From Bacteroidota bacterium (GTDB lineage: Bacteria > Bacteroidota > Bacteroidia > B-17B0 > Aurantibacillaceae): a stretch of DNA of 36,044 nucleotides. Made by a program: the position numbers and the translations under genes. The stretch lies in contig JACQAK010000130.1 of NCBI GenBank assembly GCA_016194985.1, positions 1 to 36,044 on the forward strand, read 5' to 3'. The notes beneath the pieces were generated by a model. That model searched no databases. It saw only the letters and a list, made by a program, of their open reading frames with translations, and was not told the origin of the DNA. Below, piece after piece: positions 32,887-36,044 of this stretch (within the stretch, counting starts at the first letter, position 1; each line of letters begins with the position of its first letter).

Positions 32887-32916
32887 TTTGCAGTTTTAAA
32901 ATAATATATATATTAG
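32887..32916 (+). promoter_or_regulatory. Candidate promoter of the OmpA/PD40 gene
   Basis: TTTG (32887-32890) and TATATTAG (32909-32916; one mismatch to TAnnTTTG) are separated by 18 bases, close to the normal Bacteroidota spacing. The ATG follows 24 bases later, with no purine-rich ribosome site. Confidence 0.5.
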
Positions 32917-32940
32917 CAACTTATAAAGTTTAAATTAACT

Positions 32941-35061
32941 ATGAAAAACTTAAAAAAACTAGCACTAACCACTACCGCTATTATTGCGTTTGTATTTTCT
33001 GTAAGCGCACAGAAAAATTATTTAAAGGATGCTGATGTTGCATACGATCACCAACAATGGTTTAACTCAATCGAGTTATACAAACAAGCTTATACCAAAG
33101 TAAAGAAAGCGGATGTTAAATCAAGAATTTTATTCAGAACAGCTAGCGCTTACCAAAGAATAAATGATCTAAAAGGTGCTGAAACTTACTATAATAAAGC
33201 TATTAAAGCAAAATATCCTGATCCGGTTGCTATCTTAAATTTAGCAGATGTGTTAAAAGCACAACAAAGATACCCGGAGGCAATTGTAGAATACAACAAC
33301 TACAAAAAAGAGATGCCTTCTGATGTTCGTGGCGAAAATGGTGTTAAATCATGCGAGCTGGCTCAACAATGGAAAGATGCTAAAAACACTCCTGAAACTC
33401 GTTTAAAAATCGAAAACATGGCTTTATTAAACTCTAAAGAGTCTGACTTTAGCCCTGCTTATGCCGACAAAAAATACACTACCTTAATTTTTACTTCTAC
33501 ACGTCAGGGTGCTCAAGGAACAATTGACGTAACAACAGGTCAAAATAAATCCGATTTATACGAAGTTAAATTAGATAAAAACGGAAAATGGAGTACACCT
33601 GCACCATTAGCTACAACCATTGCATCAAAATTAAATGAAGCATCTGTTTCTGTATCTAAAAAAGGAGATGTGATGTTTTTGACACGTTGTCCTGAAGCTA
33701 AAGGAAAACAAATGAAAGCTCAATTATATGTTTGTAAAAAACAAGGACCGTCTTGGGCAGAGCCTGAATTATTACCATTCTGTATCGATACTATCAATTA
33801 CCGTCACCCTTCTATTTCTGCTGATGGTAACACTTTATATTTTGATTCAAGATTATCAGGAGGATACGGTGCAAACGATATCTGGATGAGTACTTATGAT
33901 AAAAAAGCTAAAACCTGGGGTCAACCGGTAAATTTAGGGCCAAGCATCAATACATCTGGTGTTGAAGGTTACCCTTACATTGCGGATGATGACAAAACAT
34001 TATATTTCTCTTCTGACACTCATTTAGGAATGGGAGGATTAGATTTATTCAGAGCAGAAAAAGATGCTAATGGTAAATTTACCAAAGCACCTGAAAACTT
34101 AAAATCCCCTATGAACTCTGCCGGTGATGATTTCGGTATCATTTTCGAAGGTAAAAAAATCAAAGGTTACTTCTCTTCAAACCGTGAAGGTGGTAAAGGA
34201 AGCGATGATATTTATTCATTCATCTTACCTCCATTAAACTTTAACTTAACAGGTACTGTGGTAAGTTCTGAAAACAACGAACCTGTAACAAACGCTTTAA
34301 TTCACTTAAAAGGATCTAATGGCGATATGTTCGAGTTTAAAACAGCAGCAGATGGTAAATATAACTTCAAATTAAAAGAAAATACATCTTATGAAGTAAC
34401 AGTGGCTACTGATAAATCTACAGTTTCTCAAACATTCAAATTAGGTTTCTTAGCTAACAAAGATATGGGTAAACTAACCACTGTTGATGAAAATGAATCC
34501 AAAGACTTTGTGAAAGATTTCGCATTAACACCGGTTAAAGCTGAAATTCGTTTCCCTGCTGTATTATACGCTTTAGGTAAAGCGGATTTATTAGTTGATC
34601 CGGCCGGAACTGATCCGTCTAATGATACTCACAAACCATTAAACTCTAAAGATTCATTAAACTTCTTATATCAAACATTAATAGATAACCCAACTATTAT
34701 TATTGAGTTACAAGCTCACACAGATAGCCGTGGTAATGATGCGAAAAACCAAACATTATCTGAAGCCCGTGCCAAATCTTGTGTTGACTACTTAGTAAAT
34801 GAGAAAAAAATTCCAATTGCCCGTTTACAATCTAAAGGTTGGGGTGAGAAAAAATTACTTGTTAAAGATGACGTGATCAATAAAGCTAAAACCAAAGAAG
34901 AAAAAAATGCTTTACACCAAAAAAACCGTCGTACAGTATTCCGTATTGTAAGCTGGGATTATGTAGATCCAAATGCTCCTAAATCCGACAAACCTATTTA
35001 CAAACCACAGGTAAAAGGTGAGGAAAACTCAGAAAGCATTGAGGATAACGAAACAAAATAA
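32941..35061 (+). CDS. TPR-PD40-CarboxypepD_reg-OmpA protein (PorE-like)
   Basis: 706 residues. Signal peptide 1-23 (ends SVSAQ). TPR-like helices (about 25-150: AETYYNKAIKAKYPDP, EAIVEYNNYKKE). PD40 beta-propeller blades (about 160-425) with repeated STR/SPSISADG/YFSS-type motifs (YFDSRLSGGYGANDIW, YFSSDTHLGMGGLDLF, YFSSNREGGKGSDDIY). Carboxypeptidase-regulatory domain (about 433-510, FNLTGTVVSSENNEPVTNAL). C-terminal OmpA domain (about 545-680) with the peptidoglycan-binding HTDSRGND and NQTLSEARA. This order equals that of PorE, which links the type IX secretion machinery to peptidoglycan in Porphyromonas; paralogs are common, and PorE is a lipoprotein, while this has a type I-like signal. 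Function as secretion component is thus only possible. Confidence 0.9.
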   Translation: MKNLKKLALTTTAIIAFVFSVSAQKNYLKDADVAYDHQQWFNSIELYKQAYTKVKKADVKSRILFRTASAYQRINDLKGAETYYNKAIKAKYPDPVAILNLADVLKAQQRYPEAIVEYNNYKKEMPSDVRGENGVKSCELAQQWKDAKNTPETRLKIENMALLNSKESDFSPAYADKKYTTLIFTSTRQGAQGTIDVTTGQNKSDLYEVKLDKNGKWSTPAPLATTIASKLNEASVSVSKKGDVMFLTRCPEAKGKQMKAQLYVCKKQGPSWAEPELLPFCIDTINYRHPSISADGNTLYFDSRLSGGYGANDIWMSTYDKKAKTWGQPVNLGPSINTSGVEGYPYIADDDKTLYFSSDTHLGMGGLDLFRAEKDANGKFTKAPENLKSPMNSAGDDFGIIFEGKKIKGYFSSNREGGKGSDDIYSFILPPLNFNLTGTVVSSENNEPVTNALIHLKGSNGDMFEFKTAADGKYNFKLKENTSYEVTVATDKSTVSQTFKLGFLANKDMGKLTTVDENESKDFVKDFALTPVKAEIRFPAVLYALGKADLLVDPAGTDPSNDTHKPLNSKDSLNFLYQTLIDNPTIIIELQAHTDSRGNDAKNQTLSEARAKSCVDYLVNEKKIPIARLQSKGWGEKKLLVKDDVINKAKTKEEKNALHQKNRRTVFRIVSWDYVDPNAPKSDKPIYKPQVKGEENSESIEDNETK

Positions 35062-35076
35062 TTTTAAATCAATCTC

Positions 35077-35108
35077 AAAAAACCCTTTCACTAGTGAAAG
35101 GGTTTTTT
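35077..35108. terminator. Strong symmetric terminator after the OmpA gene
   Basis: CCCTTTCACTAGTGAAAGGG (35083-35102) is a perfect palindrome flanked by A6 on the left (35077-35082) and T6 on the right (35103-35108), so it can end transcription in both directions. It follows the OmpA stop by 15 bases. Confidence 0.88.
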
Positions 35109-35174
35109 GTTGAATATAAAACATCAAATTATGTTAATTGCAACGCCAATGAGCACTGGCATGATTAAATAATG

Positions 35175-35182
35175 TAATTTTG
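35175..35182 (+). promoter_or_regulatory. Candidate -7 box (TAATTTTG) for the 35206 gene pair
   Basis: Exact TAnnTTTG match 23 bases upstream of the GTG start. No -33 TTTG is visible at the expected distance. Confidence 0.42.
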
Positions 35183-35205
35183 TGTGGAATTAAAACCAAT
35201 CAATT

Positions 35206-35418
35206 GTGCGTGATATTATCTGGACCGTTATTATGATTTGGGTTGTATGGAAAGTATATGACACCTTTAAATCTATGTCCAAAACAAAACCTCAGAGAGC
35301 TAACCAATCTCGTTATCATCAACAGGAAGGTGAAGTTAAAATTGACCGAAATGTCAATTTAAAGTCACATTTCAATCCGGATGACGGTGAGTATGTAGAT
35401 TATGAAGAAGTGAACTAA
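35206..35418 (+). CDS. Small single-pass membrane protein (DUF4834-like)
   Basis: 70 residues from GTG 35206; no ATG fits. One membrane helix at about 4-16, then a basic linker and an acidic end with DDGEYVDYEEV. Short Bacteroidota proteins with an N-terminal helix and a terminal (D/E)YVDYEEV are, as I recall, grouped as DUF4834; the assignment is by that tail only. The stop overlaps the next start (TAATG), so translation is coupled to the outer-membrane gene. Function unknown. Confidence 0.6.
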   Translation: MRDIIWTVIMIWVVWKVYDTFKSMSKTKPQRANQSRYHQQEGEVKIDRNVNLKSHFNPDDGEYVDYEEVN

Positions 35419-35942
35419 TGAACCGCCTGTTATTATATCTGCTATTACTTCTTACTTCAGGCATGAGTATTTATGCTCAGGAAAATCCAACACCCCCTCC
35501 TGCCCCTGTACCTTCTGTGGGTGGTAATGTGGGTGCCTGGTTTGGTACAACTACCTATCTCAATATCTCCCCATTGATTGGCTGCAAAATCACCAAACAA
35601 TTTTCTATCGGCGGTGGATTTACCTATAATTATTACAGCCAAACCTATTCCGGGAAAAAATATATCTCTACTATTTATGGCGGTAACGGATTTGCGCGCT
35701 ATTTATTTCTGGAGAACTTCTTTGCGCAGGTAGGACTGGATCGGTTAAGCGTTGCCGATTATACTTCTCCTATACCAAACAGCAGGGCCTGGGTAAATAA
35801 TATTTTAGTGGGGGGTGGCTATCGGCAGTTATTTTCGGAAAGAGGGAGCTTTGTAGCCGCCATTTTTTATAATATTAACCAAACACCTTTATCACCTTAT
35901 CCAAATCCTATTGTGCAAATTGGATTTAATATAAATTTATGA
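35418..35942 (+). CDS. Outer-membrane beta-barrel-type protein, unknown
   Basis: 174 residues. Signal peptide about 1-21 (MNRLLLYLLLLLTSGMSIYA), then a short Pro-rich stretch (ENPTPPPAPVPSV). The rest is a small barrel with alternating strands (NVGAWFGTTTYLNISPLIG, FSIGGGFTYNYYS, FARYLFLENFFAQVGLDRL, WVNNILVGGGYRQLF), ending in IGFNINL. It resembles the small outer-membrane proteins of Bacteroidota, without a named family. It is coupled to the upstream small membrane protein by a 1-base overlap. The last 102 bases of the window after its stop hold nothing I can call. Confidence 0.78.
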   Translation: MNRLLLYLLLLLTSGMSIYAQENPTPPPAPVPSVGGNVGAWFGTTTYLNISPLIGCKITKQFSIGGGFTYNYYSQTYSGKKYISTIYGGNGFARYLFLENFFAQVGLDRLSVADYTSPIPNSRAWVNNILVGGGYRQLFSERGSFVAAIFYNINQTPLSPYPNPIVQIGFNINL

Positions 35943-36044
35943 CTCGAAATAGAGAAATAATTATCATTTTTGCAATCTCAATGACATTACCCGTGTAATT
36001 GATTATTTACTCATGTGTTTGTTCCGATTGTTTTCGGAAAGTAT

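Noticed and set aside
107-36044. Phage, plasmid or defence island
   Set aside because: No integrase, capsid, terminase, replication, toxin-antitoxin or nuclease genes were recognised; the gene content is metabolic and envelope related.
35943-36044. Partial gene at the right edge
   Set aside because: No long frame, start with signal peptide or RNA structure is visible in these 102 bases; a promoter for a gene beyond the edge is possible but not supported.

Overview
The window looks like chromosomal DNA from a member of the Bacteroidota. It is AT-rich. Markers of that phylum are a type III glutamine synthetase, a C-terminal domain of the type IX secretion system (T9SS) type A, a TPR/PD40/carboxypeptidase-regulatory/OmpA protein, a BatA-type VWA protein, 'CKK'-type lipoproteins, almost no Shine-Dalgarno sequences, and several promoters with a TAnnTTTG -7 box. 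No species can be named from the sequence alone. Several starts are TTG or GTG, chosen because a signal peptide or family N-terminus needs them. There is no stretch above 300 bases without a gene, no tRNA or 16S/23S rRNA gene, no CRISPR array and no transposase.

Left part (1-9631). At the edge lie an MbnP-like copper-binding lipoprotein, a tiny membrane protein and a cysteine-rich exported protein. These read leftwards downstream of a housekeeping block hpt - adk - obg. The adenylate kinase carries a lysine/alanine/proline tail of about 165 residues resembling histone H1. An acyl-CoA thioesterase and a MATE exporter diverge at 5.2 kb. A family 2 glycosyltransferase and a membrane protein of unknown role follow, then the SRP RNA gene (ffs) and two small envelope genes.

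Middle (9636-27127). carB lacks the C-terminal allosteric domain. After two small envelope genes comes a dense leftward array (25854 down to 13891) of ten genes with overlaps or gaps under 50 bases. In transcription order it encodes a GT87-like membrane glycosyltransferase, an FkbM methyltransferase, an exported protein with one CxxCH heme-type motif, a second GT-C-like membrane protein, a B12-type radical SAM protein, an NPPY methyltransferase, a winged-helix/nucleotidyltransferase protein, a second B12-type radical SAM protein, a class I methyltransferase and a third B12-type radical SAM protein. This looks like a pathway building a methylated or carbon-skeleton-modified, glycosylated envelope lipid or polymer. 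The product cannot be read from the sequence, and this is the best candidate for an undescribed system. Immediately upstream is a dihydroorotase-like protein that has lost most metal ligands.

Right part (27247-35942). A BatA/VWA membrane protein diverges from a choice-of-anchor-L T9SS cargo protein. Type III glutamine synthetase follows behind an unusual homopolymer- and palindrome-rich promoter, then a PorE-like OmpA protein, and a pair of coupled genes for a small membrane protein and an outer-membrane protein. Four intergenic regions hold palindromic elements that look like dispersed genomic repeats. The last 102 bases hold no gene that I can support.
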